Origin: Candidatus Frankia nodulisporulans
GTDB lineage: Bacteria; Actinomycetota; Actinomycetes; Frankiales; Frankiaceae
Direction of reading: 5' to 3'
NCBI RefSeq assembly: GCF_902806475.1
Contig: NZ_CADCWS010000004.1
Location: 1 to 58,659 of the forward strand
Length of the DNA: 58,659 bases
Position numbers and translations under genes: made by a program. Positions 1 through 7,722 of the stretch are shown piece after piece; the first letter of the stretch is position 1, and each line of letters begins with the position of its first letter. The notes under the pieces are model-generated. The model made no database searches. It was given only the letters and a program-made list of their open reading frames with translations, and was not told the DNA's origin.

Positions 1-9
1 TCGGCTGCC

Positions 10-1401
10 ATGGGCTGGTCCACCTCTCCCACCAGCACGTCTCCCACCGGCACGTCGGTCGACCTGCCCGAGCGGGCGCAGGTGCTGCGCTCACACCGGG
101 TGGTGCTGCCGGACGGCGAACGGCCCGCGGCGGTGCACGTCGTGGCCGGCCGGATCGCCGCGATCACCGGGTTCGACGAGGTACCCGCGGACGTGCTGGT
201 CACCGACCTCGGCCCGTGGGCGCTGCTGCCCGGCGTGGTCGACAGCCATGTGCACGTCAACGAGCCCGGCCGGACCGAATGGGAGGGCTTCGCCACCGCG
301 ACCCGGGCCGCGGCCGCCGGCGGGGTCACCACGATCATCGACATGCCGCTGAACGCGATCCCGCCGACGACCTCGCTCGCGGCGCTCGAGACCAAGCGGG
401 CGGTGGCGGCCGGCCAGATCGCGGTGGACGTCGGCTTCTGGGGCGGCATCATCGGCGCCGACACCCGCAGCCTGCGTGACCTGGCCGCGCTGCACGACGC
501 CGGCGTGTTCGGCTTCAAGGCGTTCCTGGCCCCCTCGGGGGTGGAGGAGTTCCCGCACGTGTCCATGGACGTGCTCGCGGCCGCCACCCGTCACACCGCC
601 CGGATGGGCGCCCTCACCGTGGTGCACGCCGAGGCCCCGGCGGTGCTCGAGGCGGCGCCGCCGGTGGCGGGCCGGGCGTTCGCGAGCTGGCTCGCCTCCC
701 GTCCCCCCGCCGCCGAGCAGCAGGCGGTGGCGGGTCTGGCCGCGCTGTCCGCGGCGACCGGCGCCCGACTGCACGTGCTGCACCTGTCCGCCGCCGACGC
801 GCTGGACGACCTGCTCGCCGCCCGGGCGGAGGGGTTGGCGTTCACCGCCGAGACCTGCCCGCACTACCTGACCTTCACGGCCGAGGAGGTCCCCGACGGG
901 GCCACCGTCTTCAAGTGCGCACCCCCCATTCGGGGGCGGGCGAACCTGGACCGGATGTGGGACGCGTTGGCCGAGGGGCTGCTCGCCGGCGTCGTCAGCG
1001 ATCATTCCCCGTCGACCCCGGAGGTCAAGCGGATCGACACCGGCGACTTCGCCGCCGCCTGGGGCGGCATCGCATCCGTGCAGCTCGGGCTGTCCGCGGT
1101 CTGGACGCAGGCGCGCACCCGCGGGCACAGCCTCGCCGATGTGGTCGCCTGGATGTGCGCGGGACCCGCCGATCTCGCCGGTCTGCCGACCAAGGGACGC
1201 CTCACGGTGGGTGCCGACGCGGACCTCGTGGTCCTCGACCCGGACGGGTCCTACCTGGTGGAGCCCAGCATGCTGCGTCACCGTCACCCGCTGACCCCCT
1301 ACGCTGGTCGTAGCCTGGACGGACTGGTCCGGGCGACCTACCTGCGGGGGGTGCGCGCCGACGGCGATCGCCCGCCGCGGGGGCGTCTGCTGGCACGGTG
1401 A
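10..1401 (+). CDS. allB: allantoinase (dihydroorotase-like amidohydrolase)
   Basis: Hydrolyses the allantoin ring to allantoate in purine (ureide) catabolism; cytoplasmic metal-dependent amidohydrolase. The 463-residue product has the normal family length. Visible family features are the metal-binding DSHVHVNEPG motif near residue 80, the carboxylated-lysine segment GFKAFLA near residue 170, HAE and HLS histidine motifs further on, and the late aspartate in VSDHSPS. The first ATG lies at the very edge of the window and the first 20 or so residues are low-complexity Ser/Thr/Pro, so a start further upstream or a later start at about residue 25 cannot be excluded. The stop overlaps a GTG in the next frame by GTGA. 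It is followed at once by allantoicase, OHCU decarboxylase and HIU hydrolase, which strongly supports allantoinase over dihydroorotase or hydantoinase. Confidence 0.93.
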   Translation: MGWSTSPTSTSPTGTSVDLPERAQVLRSHRVVLPDGERPAAVHVVAGRIAAITGFDEVPADVLVTDLGPWALLPGVVDSHVHVNEPGRTEWEGFATATRAAAAGGVTTIIDMPLNAIPPTTSLAALETKRAVAAGQIAVDVGFWGGIIGADTRSLRDLAALHDAGVFGFKAFLAPSGVEEFPHVSMDVLAAATRHTARMGALTVVHAEAPAVLEAAPPVAGRAFASWLASRPPAAEQQAVAGLAALSAATGARLHVLHLSAADALDDLLAARAEGLAFTAETCPHYLTFTAEEVPDGATVFKCAPPIRGRANLDRMWDALAEGLLAGVVSDHSPSTPEVKRIDTGDFAAAWGGIASVQLGLSAVWTQARTRGHSLADVVAWMCAGPADLAGLPTKGRLTVGADADLVVLDPDGSYLVEPSMLRHRHPLTPYAGRSLDGLVRATYLRGVRADGDRPPRGRLLAR

Positions 1402-1433
1402 CGGCCCCGGTCGACCCGGAAAGAGGGAATCTG

Positions 1434-2405
1434 ATGAGTGACGAGCCCGACCTGACCAACCTCATCGATCTGGCCGCGTCCCGTTTCGGCGGTACGGTCG
1501 TCGCCGTCAACGACGAGTTCTTCGCGTTCGCCGAGCGGATGCTGCTGTCCGAGCCACCGACCGTGCGTCCGGGTGTGTTCACCGAACGCGGTCAGTGGGC
1601 CGACGGCTGGGAGACCCGCCGTCGCCGTGACCTGCCCGGAGCCGACTGGGCCGTGGTCCGTCTCGGCGCCCCGGGTATCGCCCGGGCGATCACCGTCGAC
1701 ACCACCCACTTCACCGGCAACGCCCCCGAGGCGGTCGAGATCCACGGGGCGAAGCTCGCCGGCTACCCGTCCGCCGCCGAGGCCGCCGACCCCGCGGTGG
1801 AGTGGGTCGAACTGGTGGGTCACACCCCCATCGCCGCGGACGCGGTGAACGTGCTGCCCGTGGCCGAGCCGGGCCAGACCCGCATCACCCATCTGCGCCT
1901 GACGATCCACCCCGACGGCGGCGTCGCCCGGCTGCGGGTGCATGGCACGGTCGTGCCGGATCCCCGCCTGTTCGACCGGGTCACCTCCGACCTCGCCGCC
2001 GCCTATCTGGGCGGGGTCGTCGTCGCCGCCAGCGACATGCACTACGGCGGACGGCACAACCTCAACGCCTCCGGCGACGCCCGCGCCATGGGCGAAGGCT
2101 GGGAGACCCGCCGCCGCCGCGGTACGGGGCACGACTGGGCCACGGTTCGCCTGGCCACCCAGGGCCAGATCGTGCGGGCCGAGGTCGACACCCGCCACTT
2201 CCGCGGCAACGCCCCCCGCGCCGTCGAACTGTGGGCCGCCGACTGCCCCGACCTGATCGACCCGGATGACGTCGACGCCGTCACCGGCTGGTTCCCCCTG
2301 CTGCCGCGTACCCGCGTCCAGCCCAACACCTGGAGGTGCCCGTCCAGGCCACCCATGTGCGCCTGGACGCCATCCCCGACGGCGGCTTGGCCCGGCTGCG
2401 CCTGA
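1434..2405 (+). CDS. alc: allantoicase, 3' end frameshifted
   Basis: Converts allantoate to ureidoglycolate plus urea. Two tandem allantoicase repeats are visible: residues around 20-110 (GQWADGWETRRRR, then TTHFTGNAPEAVEIHG) and around 190-280 (GEGWETRRRR, then TRHFRGNAPRAVELWA). The ATG at 1434 is chosen because GAGGGAA lies about 7 bases upstream; a GTG at 1398 in the same frame overlaps the allantoinase stop. Good homology stops at PRTRVQPNT (about 2329). After that this frame reads nonsense (RCPSRPPMCAW), while the expected continuation THVRLDAIPDGGLARLRLTG is found in the next frame from about 2330. The net change equals loss of one base. The shifted frame then runs without a stop into OHCU decarboxylase, so the intact gene was probably an allantoicase-OHCU decarboxylase fusion. 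Either a sequence error or a real lesion. Confidence 0.85.
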   Translation: MSDEPDLTNLIDLAASRFGGTVVAVNDEFFAFAERMLLSEPPTVRPGVFTERGQWADGWETRRRRDLPGADWAVVRLGAPGIARAITVDTTHFTGNAPEAVEIHGAKLAGYPSAAEAADPAVEWVELVGHTPIAADAVNVLPVAEPGQTRITHLRLTIHPDGGVARLRVHGTVVPDPRLFDRVTSDLAAAYLGGVVVAASDMHYGGRHNLNASGDARAMGEGWETRRRRGTGHDWATVRLATQGQIVRAEVDTRHFRGNAPRAVELWAADCPDLIDPDDVDAVTGWFPLLPRTRVQPNTWRCPSRPPMCAWTPSPTAAWPGCA

Positions 2406-2968
2406 CCGGTGCCCCGACCCTGGTCGGCCGGGAGGCGCTGGCGATGCGCTGGTTCGACGCGCTGTCCCCGGACGCCGCGCGCGAGGAGCTGCTGGCCTGC
2501 TGCGGTTCGGAGGACTGGGCCGAGGCGGTGGTGGCCCGCCGTCCGTTCGGCACGCTCGCGGCGCTGCTGCCCGCCGCCGAGCAGGAGTGGTGGCAGGTGC
2601 CCGAATCGGCCTGGTTCGAGGCGTTCACCGCGCACCCCCGGATCGGGGAGCGCCCGGCCCGCACCCCGGCGCCGCCGACGACCGCCCGGGCCTCCATCGT
2701 CTCCCTCGACGCCCCCCGTCGGGAGCAGGCGGCGATGGACGAGGCGTCCGAGGAGACCAAGGCCGCGTTCGCCGCCGGCAACGCCGCCTACGAGGAGCGT
2801 TTCGGCTATGTCTTCCTGGTCCGTGCGGCCGGCCGCACCGCGCCGGAGATGCTGGACCTGCTCCAGCAGCGGATGACCCACGACGCCGCCGAGGAGCTGC
2901 GTGTCGCCGCCGGTCAGCAGGCGGAGATCACCGCGCTGCGCATCCGCCACCTGATCACCGGGGCGTGA
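2336..2968 (+). CDS. uraD: allantoicase C-terminal tail fused to 2-oxo-4-hydroxy-4-carboxy-5-ureidoimidazoline (OHCU) decarboxylase
   Basis: OHCU decarboxylase carries out the third step from urate to allantoin. The HPRIGE motif (in FEAFTAHPRIGERPA, around residue 100) and the following helical sequence with EETKAAFAAGNAAYEERFGYVFLV are the family signature. The first 25 or so residues (VPVQATHVRLDAIPDGG onward) are instead the last beta-strands of allantoicase, displaced by the upstream frameshift. The GTG at 2336 has no ribosome-binding site of its own, so this is likely the 3' part of a fusion gene. If the domain is made alone, the ATG at 2444 (MRWFDALSPDAARE) would be a sensible start. 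Only one base separates its TGA from the HIU hydrolase start, indicating one operon. Confidence 0.85.
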   Translation: MPVQATHVRLDAIPDGGLARLRLTGAPTLVGREALAMRWFDALSPDAAREELLACCGSEDWAEAVVARRPFGTLAALLPAAEQEWWQVPESAWFEAFTAHPRIGERPARTPAPPTTARASIVSLDAPRREQAAMDEASEETKAAFAAGNAAYEERFGYVFLVRAAGRTAPEMLDLLQQRMTHDAAEELRVAAGQQAEITALRIRHLITGA

Positions 2969-2969
2969 C

Positions 2970-3281
2970 GTGGGCCTGTCCACCCATGTGCTGGACACGG
3001 CCCTCGGTCAACCCGCGGCCGAGGTCCGTGTGCGGCTCGAACGCGGTGAACCCACCGCCGGCTGGACCCTGCTCGCCGAGGCCGTCACCGACCCCGACAG
3101 CCGGATCACCGGCCTGCCCCTGACCGCACCCGGACGCTTTCGGCTGGTGTTCGACACCAGCGCCCGTTCGGCGTTCTTCCCCGAGGTCACGATCGCCTTC
3201 GAGGTCAGCGACCCCGCCGACCCGCACCACGTCCCGCTGCTGCTGGCCCCCTTCGGCTACTCGACCTACCTGGGCAGCTGA
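2970..3281 (+). CDS. uraH: 5-hydroxyisourate hydrolase (transthyretin-like)
   Basis: Hydrolyses 5-hydroxyisourate to OHCU, the step just before UraD. At 103 residues it is a typical stand-alone family member. The active-site histidine lies in LSTHVLD at the N-terminus, the arginine in DSRITGLP near residue 47, and the histidine in PHHVPLLLAPFGYSTY near the C-terminus. The family's C-terminal signature is YRGS; here it reads YLGS, so the usually invariant arginine is a leucine. GTG start one base after the uraD stop. Uricase, which makes the substrate, is not in the window. Confidence 0.92.
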   Translation: MGLSTHVLDTALGQPAAEVRVRLERGEPTAGWTLLAEAVTDPDSRITGLPLTAPGRFRLVFDTSARSAFFPEVTIAFEVSDPADPHHVPLLLAPFGYSTYLGS

Positions 3282-3299
3282 CCGCGACGGTTCGCACTC

Positions 3300-3366
3300 C
3301 GGCGGTTCACGTCGCTGGCGGTTCGGTCTCTGGCGGTTCAGTCCGTGGCGGTTCAGTCCGTGGCGG
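3300..3366. repeat. degenerate short tandem repeat (tggcggttc)
   Basis: The gap between the HIU hydrolase stop and the convergent SnoaL-like stop holds about five imperfect copies of a unit around TGGCGGTTC, two of them extended to the perfect 15-mer GTCCGTGGCGGTTCA. It runs into the last codons of the minus-strand gene. No function is apparent; probably slippage-derived. Confidence 0.6.
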
Positions 3367-3736
3367 TGAACTCGGGCTGGTCGAGCAGGCGTAGCCAGGT
3401 GCCGTCCGGCTGCCGGCGCACGACCTGCGCGCGGGCGCCGGCGCCGTCGCGGGGTGCGGTGGACGTCAGCGCGATGTCCCCGCTGACCAGGGTGGGCAGC
3501 GGCTCCTCCGGCTCGAAACGGGGTGCGTGCGTGAGCACCCGCTCCCACAGGGCACGGATGGCGTCGCGGCCCACCGTCCGCCCGCCCGGCGGGTAGGCCA
3601 TCACCGCGTCCGGCTCGTAGAGCTCGGCGATGCCGGCGGCGTCCCCGGCGTTGGCCCGTTCGACGAACAGCCTGGTCAGATCCTCCGGCACACGGGCACG
3701 TTCCCGGGCGGTCGACAGGTTCGGATGCGACGTCAA
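3353..3736 (-). CDS. SnoaL-like / NTF2-fold protein (nuclear transport factor 2 superfamily)
   Basis: About 127 residues. The sequence DLTRLFVERANAGDAAGIAELYEPDAVMAYPPGGRTVGRDAIRALWERVL is a typical opening of the SnoaL-like / DUF4440 NTF2 fold, and the C-terminus contains the usual beta-sheet QVVRRQPDGTWLRLLDQPEF. The ORF is open to 3811, but the likely start is TTG at 3736, which has GGAGGA 7 bases upstream; the residues before it are arginine/proline-rich translation of short DNA repeats. Substrate unknown: members range from polyketide cyclases to epimerases and isomerases. It is divergent from the LysR gene, a common target arrangement. Confidence 0.7.
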   Translation of the reverse strand: MTSHPNLSTARERARVPEDLTRLFVERANAGDAAGIAELYEPDAVMAYPPGGRTVGRDAIRALWERVLTHAPRFEPEEPLPTLVSGDIALTSTAPRDGAGARAQVVRRQPDGTWLRLLDQPEFTATD

Positions 3737-3848
3737 GGGATTCCTCCTTGGTGCTTCCCGCTGGCTTGGTGCTTCCCGCCGGCTTCCTGCTGCGCTCGGC
3801 TCCACGTCCACACTGCGTCGGACGGGATCAGAAGTCCAACAGCTTGAT

Positions 3849-3868
3849 CTGATGAGAACTAGAATCAG
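3849..3868. promoter_or_regulatory. candidate LysR-type operator
   Basis: CTGAT-N10-ATCAG inverted repeat immediately upstream of the LysR ATG (3874) and within the divergent intergenic region shared with the SnoaL-like gene. LysR regulators typically bind an imperfect T-N11-A palindrome between themselves and a divergent target, so the location and form fit. The DNA around it is AT-rich compared with the flanks. Not tested. Confidence 0.5.
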
Positions 3869-3873
3869 CGCTT

Positions 3874-4806
3874 ATGGAGCTGCGCCAGTTGGAGTACTTC
3901 GTCGCGGTCGCCGAGGAGGCGAACTTCACCCGGGCGGCCGAGCGGGTGCACATCAGCCAGTCGGGGGTCAGCGCGCAGATCCGCGCGTTGGAGCACGAGC
4001 TCGGCGCCGCCCTGCTCGACCGCACGGGTCGCGCCGCCACCCTCACCACCACCGGCGTGGCCGCCCTCGAGCACGCCCGGCAGGCCCTGGCCGCCGTCGC
4101 CGCGGTGCGCGGTGCCGTGGACGAGGTGCGCGGGCTCGTCCGGGGCCGCCTGAACGTCGGCATGGTCGCGTCCTGCCTGGTCCAGCCCTGGTTCGAGGCG
4201 CTCGCGGCCTTCCACGAGGCCCACCCCGGCATCGAGCTGAGCGTCGTCGAGGACGCCTCCGACCGGCTGATCGGACAGGTCCGCGCCGGCACCCTCGAAC
4301 TGGCGCTGGTCGGCACCGCCGCGGACGACGCCGCCCGCGACCCACGGATGCTGCCCGTGCTCAGCGAACCGCTGGTCGCGGCGGTCGCCCCCGACCATCC
4401 GCTGGCCGCGTGGCCCAGTGTCACCCTCGCCGAGCTCACCGCCCACCCGCTGGCCTGCTTGCCGCCCGGCACCGGCGTGCGCACCGTGTTCGAACGCTGC
4501 TGTGCCGCGGCGGGCGTCCGGCCGCGTTTCGCCGTGCAGGCGGCCGCGCCGGCGGCCGTCGCGGATCTGGCCGCCCGCGGCCTCGGCGTCGCGATCCTGT
4601 CCACGTCCATGGTCGACGGTCGCGCGGACAGCCTGCGCGCCCTGCCCATCGAGGACGCCCCGGTCCGCGCGCTGCTCGCCCTCACCTGGACCGCCACCCC
4701 CAGCCCCGCCCTGCACGCCCTGCTGCGTCACTGCCGCCGCACCTTCGCCCTGGACGATCAGGCGGGTCTGGCCGGGCGGCGCACCGGCAGCTCGACGGCC
4801 GGATGA
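3874..4806 (+). CDS. LysR family transcriptional regulator
   Basis: 310 residues, standard LTTR length. The N-terminal winged helix-turn-helix is clear (MELRQLEYFVAVAEEANFTRAAERVHISQSGVSAQIRALE, residues 1-45), followed by the linker helix and a periplasmic-binding-protein-like effector domain from about residue 90 (GRLNVGMVASCLVQPWFEALAAFHEAHPGIEL). It is divergent from the SnoaL-like gene and ends 10 bases before the convergent PaiB-like gene. It sits next to the ureide genes but faces away from them, so control of purine catabolism is possible yet unsupported; the divergent neighbour is the more likely target. Effector unknown. Confidence 0.9.
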   Translation: MELRQLEYFVAVAEEANFTRAAERVHISQSGVSAQIRALEHELGAALLDRTGRAATLTTTGVAALEHARQALAAVAAVRGAVDEVRGLVRGRLNVGMVASCLVQPWFEALAAFHEAHPGIELSVVEDASDRLIGQVRAGTLELALVGTAADDAARDPRMLPVLSEPLVAAVAPDHPLAAWPSVTLAELTAHPLACLPPGTGVRTVFERCCAAAGVRPRFAVQAAAPAAVADLAARGLGVAILSTSMVDGRADSLRALPIEDAPVRALLALTWTATPSPALHALLRHCRRTFALDDQAGLAGRRTGSSTAG

Positions 4807-4816
4807 GCTGGCCCGA

Positions 4817-5566
4817 TCAGTCGGGGACGCGGCCCGAACCGAACCGTGTCATCAGGTCGGCGACGGCCTCGCCCGGCGGCGCGGTGGCCTCGCCTTCGCC
4901 CTCGTCCCGCAGGCCGGCGAGGACACCGTCGCGGTCGGCGGGGGAACGGTTCTGGCTGAGTTTCGCCTGCGCGACGATCGACTGGACGGCCATCTCGACG
5001 CCGACGATGGCCCGCAGCTGGCCGGTGACGAACTCCGCGGGGGCGTCGTCCACCGACCAGGGCCGCGGGCAGTGCCGCTCGTGCTGGTCGGTGAGACGGG
5101 TGACGACGTCACGCAGCCAGGCGGGCTCGTGGTGGAACACGACCGGGCCGGTGAAGTGGACGGACAGGTGGTTCCAGGTCGGCACGACCCGGCCGTGCTC
5201 GGCCTTGGTGGCATACCAGGACGGTGAGACGTACGCCTGCGGCCCGCGCAGGATGGCGAGCGCCACGACACCCGGTTCGCTCCCGCGCCACTGCCCGTTG
5301 GCGCGCGCGATATGCCCGAGCAGTCGCCCGTGCGGCGCCCCGCGACCCTCGGCCGCCCCACCGGCTGGATCAGCGTCGCCGGAGCGGGTGAGCGTGGGGT
5401 CGGTCTGGCCGGGGGCGCGGTCCCAGATCACGGGGACGAGGGTGGCGACCAGACCCGTGCCGTCGAAGGTGACCAGGTCGACGGCACCGATCCGCTCGAC
5501 CAGCTCGGCGACCTGGTCGAACTCGGTCAGCTCGAACGGGCGCGGCACGTACACGGCTGTGATCAT
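4817..5566 (-). CDS. PaiB-like FMN-binding protein (negative transcriptional regulator family)
   Basis: The start MITAVYVPRPFELTEFDQVAELVERIGAVDLVTFDGTGLVATLVPVIW and the block GHIARANGQWR, followed by YVSPSWYATKAEHGRVVPTWNHLSVHFTGPV, are hallmarks of the PaiB family (split-barrel FMN-binding fold). A roughly 35-residue Gly/Ala/Arg-rich insertion lies between the first strand pair and GHIARAN. The ATG at 5566 is used because upstream codons up to 5590 add only MVARDRRR. In Bacillus, PaiB affects sporulation and protease genes; here nothing indicates a DNA target and an FMN-dependent enzymatic role is equally possible. It is the last gene of the pitA minus-strand run. Confidence 0.85.
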   Translation of the reverse strand: MITAVYVPRPFELTEFDQVAELVERIGAVDLVTFDGTGLVATLVPVIWDRAPGQTDPTLTRSGDADPAGGAAEGRGAPHGRLLGHIARANGQWRGSEPGVVALAILRGPQAYVSPSWYATKAEHGRVVPTWNHLSVHFTGPVVFHHEPAWLRDVVTRLTDQHERHCPRPWSVDDAPAEFVTGQLRAIVGVEMAVQSIVAQAKLSQNRSPADRDGVLAGLRDEGEGEATAPPGEAVADLMTRFGSGRVPD

Positions 5567-5594
5567 ACGACGACGGTCGCGCGCGACCACCCCG

Positions 5595-5927
5595 TCACCG
5601 GTGTGGCTCGGCTACCGGTGTGGTTCGGTCACCGGTGTGGTTCGGCCAACCGCCGGCGGCCAGGCGGGCGCTGACCCGGGCGATGTCCTGGTCGCGGGCG
5701 GCGCCGTTGGTGAGTTCGGAGATCGCGGTGCGGACCGCGTGCACCGAGGCGGAGTCGTCCGCCTCGGCCAAGGTCGTGGCGAGCTCGTCCACCTCGTCGG
5801 CGGTGAGCCTGCGGCGCAGCAACGCGAACAGCGGCAGATAGTCGTGGTCGGGAACGCCCTCGGGATAGCCGGCGCGCAGCCAGCCGACGATCGAGGCCAG
5901 GAACGGGGGTAGCGCCCTGCTGCTCAT
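5595..5927 (-). CDS. DUF3349 domain protein
   Basis: 110 residues. The sequence PPFLASIVGWLRAGYPEGVPDHDYLPLFALLRRRLTADEVDELA matches the actinobacterial DUF3349 family (for example the protein encoded next to pitA in Mycobacterium, Rv0543c). Predicted all-helical and cytoplasmic. The ATG at 5927 begins MSSRALPP. The C-terminal 20 residues (HTGDRTTPVAEPHR) come from a short GGTGTGGTTCGG-type DNA repeat and are probably dispensable. Order pitA / small membrane protein / DUF3349 is conserved with Mycobacterium, which suggests a role tied to phosphate transport, but the molecular function is unknown. Confidence 0.85.
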   Translation of the reverse strand: MSSRALPPFLASIVGWLRAGYPEGVPDHDYLPLFALLRRRLTADEVDELATTLAEADDSASVHAVRTAISELTNGAARDQDIARVSARLAAGGWPNHTGDRTTPVAEPHR

Positions 5928-5961
5928 GGTGATGACGGTCCTGTCTGAGGTTTCGGCGGCT

Positions 5962-6222
5962 TCAGGTTCCGGCGACGACGGAGTAGATGCCCCAGCCGAT
6001 CCCGGCGAGCACGATCGCGAAGCACAGGGCCCCGGCGGCGATCCCCGCCGGATTCGACCCGAGGATCCGGTCGTCGGCGCCGCTCGTGGTGGCGGCGCCG
6101 CCCCGGCCGGGGAGGCTGATGGCACGCAGGCCGACGGCGAACAGCGCGGGCAGGCCGGCGCCGGCCAGCAGGCCGAGGACGACGATCTTCCACAGGGCGT
6201 CAAGGTTGATCCAGGAGTTCAC
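5962..6222 (-). CDS. small two-helix membrane protein linked to pitA
   Basis: 86 residues with two hydrophobic segments, about 10-33 (WKIVVLGLLAGAGLPALFAVGL) and about 60-83 (AGIAAGALCFAIVLAGIGWGIYSVV), joined by a polar loop. GTG start with a GAGGGG-type Shine-Dalgarno a few bases upstream. It lies 31 bases after the PitA stop and 34 bases before DUF3349, the same place as the Rv0544c membrane protein in Mycobacterium. Possibly an accessory subunit of the phosphate transporter (inference from synteny only). Confidence 0.8.
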   Translation of the reverse strand: MNSWINLDALWKIVVLGLLAGAGLPALFAVGLRAISLPGRGGAATTSGADDRILGSNPAGIAAGALCFAIVLAGIGWGIYSVVAGT

Positions 6223-6253
6223 AGCCAGCCCCTCCTCTCGTGATGGCGCGGCA

Positions 6254-7402
6254 TCAGGCGGCGATGCGCTCGTGGGTCTCGGCCGGGACCAGAGCGCCGT
6301 CCCATTCCTCGTTCACGTTGTGGTGGCTGACCGGGGTCTTGCGGGCATGCCAGTACAGGGCGCCGGAGGCGATCACCAGCACCGCGAAGACGACGATGAC
6401 TCCGGCCGTCCCGCCGATGCCCTGGGCGATGCCGTAGCAGGCGGCGCCGACCAGCCCGGAGGAGGGCAGAGTGAGCAGCCAGGCGGTGGCCATCCGGCCG
6501 GCGACGCTCCAGCGCACCTCGGCGCCGCGCCGACCGAGACCGGTGCCAAGGATCGAGCCGGTGGCGACGTGCGTGGTCGACAGCGAGTACCCGAAGTGGC
6601 TGGACAGCAGGATCGTGGCGGCCGAGGAGGACTCGGCCGCCATGCCCTGCGGCGAGTCGATCTCGACCAGGCCCTTGCCCAGGGTCCGGATGACCCGCCA
6701 ACCGCCCAGGTAGGTGCCGGCGCTGATGGCGATCGCACAGCTGACGATGACCCAGGTGGGAGCCTGCGCACCGGAGTTGAGGGTGCCGTTGGCGATGAGT
6801 GCCAGGGTGATGACGCCCATGGTCTTCTGCGCGTCGTTCGTGCCGTGGGCGAGGGACACCAGCGAGGCGGAGCCGATCTGCCCGATGTGGAAGCCGTGGT
6901 TGCGGGTACCGTCCGGGACGCTGCGGCTCAGCCGGTAGATCAGATAGGTGCCGGCGGTGGCGATGAGCGCGGCGATAACGGGCGACAGACCGGCCGGAAT
7001 AATGACCTTCGAGACAACTCCGTGCCATTTAACGCCGTCGCTGCCGGCGGCGGCGATGGTCGAGCCGATCACCCCACCGATAAGCGCGTGGGAGGAACTG
7101 GACGGAATTCCGAAGAACCAGGTGAGCAGATTCCAGGTGATTCCGCCGACCAGGCCGGCGAAGACGACGGTGAGCGTCACGTCGCCGGTGTTGACCAGGC
7201 CACTCGCGATCGTGGCGGCCACGCTCAGCGACAGGAATGCGCCGACGAGATTCAGCGCCCCGGACAGGGCGACGGCCACCTTGGGTGGTAGTGCTCCGGT
7301 CGCGATCGATGTTGCCATCGCGTTGCCGGTGTCATGGAAGCCATTTGTGAAGTCGAATGCCAGTGCGGTCACGACCACCAGGGCCAGTACGCCGTCGTTC
7401 AC
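6254..7402 (-). CDS. pitA: low-affinity inorganic phosphate transporter (PiT family)
   Basis: 382-residue polytopic membrane protein. Both PiT signature repeats are present: ALAFDFTNGFHDTGNAMATSIATGAL near the N-terminus (residues 13-38) and SLAHGTNDAQKTMGVITLAL around residue 185, each carrying the family GxNDxxN-like core that forms the phosphate/cation path. Further motifs include WNLLTWFFGIPSSSSHALIGG near residue 95 and STTHVATGSILG near residue 275. GTG start (VNDGVLAL). It leads a four-gene minus-strand run with the small membrane protein, DUF3349 and PaiB-like genes. Confidence 0.95.
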   Translation of the reverse strand: MNDGVLALVVVTALAFDFTNGFHDTGNAMATSIATGALPPKVAVALSGALNLVGAFLSLSVAATIASGLVNTGDVTLTVVFAGLVGGITWNLLTWFFGIPSSSSHALIGGVIGSTIAAAGSDGVKWHGVVSKVIIPAGLSPVIAALIATAGTYLIYRLSRSVPDGTRNHGFHIGQIGSASLVSLAHGTNDAQKTMGVITLALIANGTLNSGAQAPTWVIVSCAIAISAGTYLGGWRVIRTLGKGLVEIDSPQGMAAESSSAATILLSSHFGYSLSTTHVATGSILGTGLGRRGAEVRWSVAGRMATAWLLTLPSSGLVGAACYGIAQGIGGTAGVIVVFAVLVIASGALYWHARKTPVSHHNVNEEWDGALVPAETHERIAA

Positions 7403-7722
7403 ATCGACTGTTGTAACGGCATGGCCGGCGGATGTCGACCCGTCCGATGCTGTGTGTTTTCCGGGCGACGGTTTTGTCGTGCATCCTTTACCTGACGTTC
7501 ACTTTCTGCACCGGAGTCGTTCGGTTTGGAATCCGAAACGGCCTGGCGGTGGCCGACCGCGACCATCCGTGACCATCCGCGGGCGCCCTGGGTCAGGTGG
7601 GGTCGGGCACCGTCCGGCGTCCGGCGACGGTTGATTCGCCACCTTCGTGCTGGCGGGCTGAGCCCGGCGTGGGGCCGATCACGTGGGACGGGCCGATCAC
7701 GTGGGACAGGGAGTGCTGGTCG
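7403..7722. other. divergent intergenic region, pitA / SDR
   Basis: 320 bases with no convincing gene. The half nearest pitA is AT-richer than its surroundings (about 7440-7520) and should hold the pitA promoter; the half nearest the SDR gene holds the perfect 18-base duplication described separately. Open frames crossing it lack coding third-position bias. Confidence 0.5.
7672..7707. repeat. perfect 18-bp tandem duplication with CACGTG core, upstream of SDR gene
   Basis: GGGCCGATCACGTGGGAC occurs twice head to tail (7672-7689 and 7690-7707), each copy with a palindromic CACGTG hexamer, ending 15 bases before the SDR start codon. Phased copies spaced 18 bases apart next to a start codon could be a two-site operator, or a recent slippage duplication. 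Confidence 0.75.

Noticed and set aside
91-1287. 398-residue open frame opposite allantoinase
   Set aside because: Gly/Arg/Asp-rich antisense shadow of a high-GC gene; no protein-like composition.
4817-5590. Pairing of the PaiB-like gene with a PaiA acetyltransferase as in Bacillus
   Set aside because: No acetyltransferase gene is present nearby; the neighbour runs are pitA-linked genes.
3630-5912. 760-residue plus-strand open frame
   Set aside because: Runs through the LysR gene in another frame and antisense to the PaiB-like and DUF3349 genes; Arg/Pro/Ala-rich nonsense.
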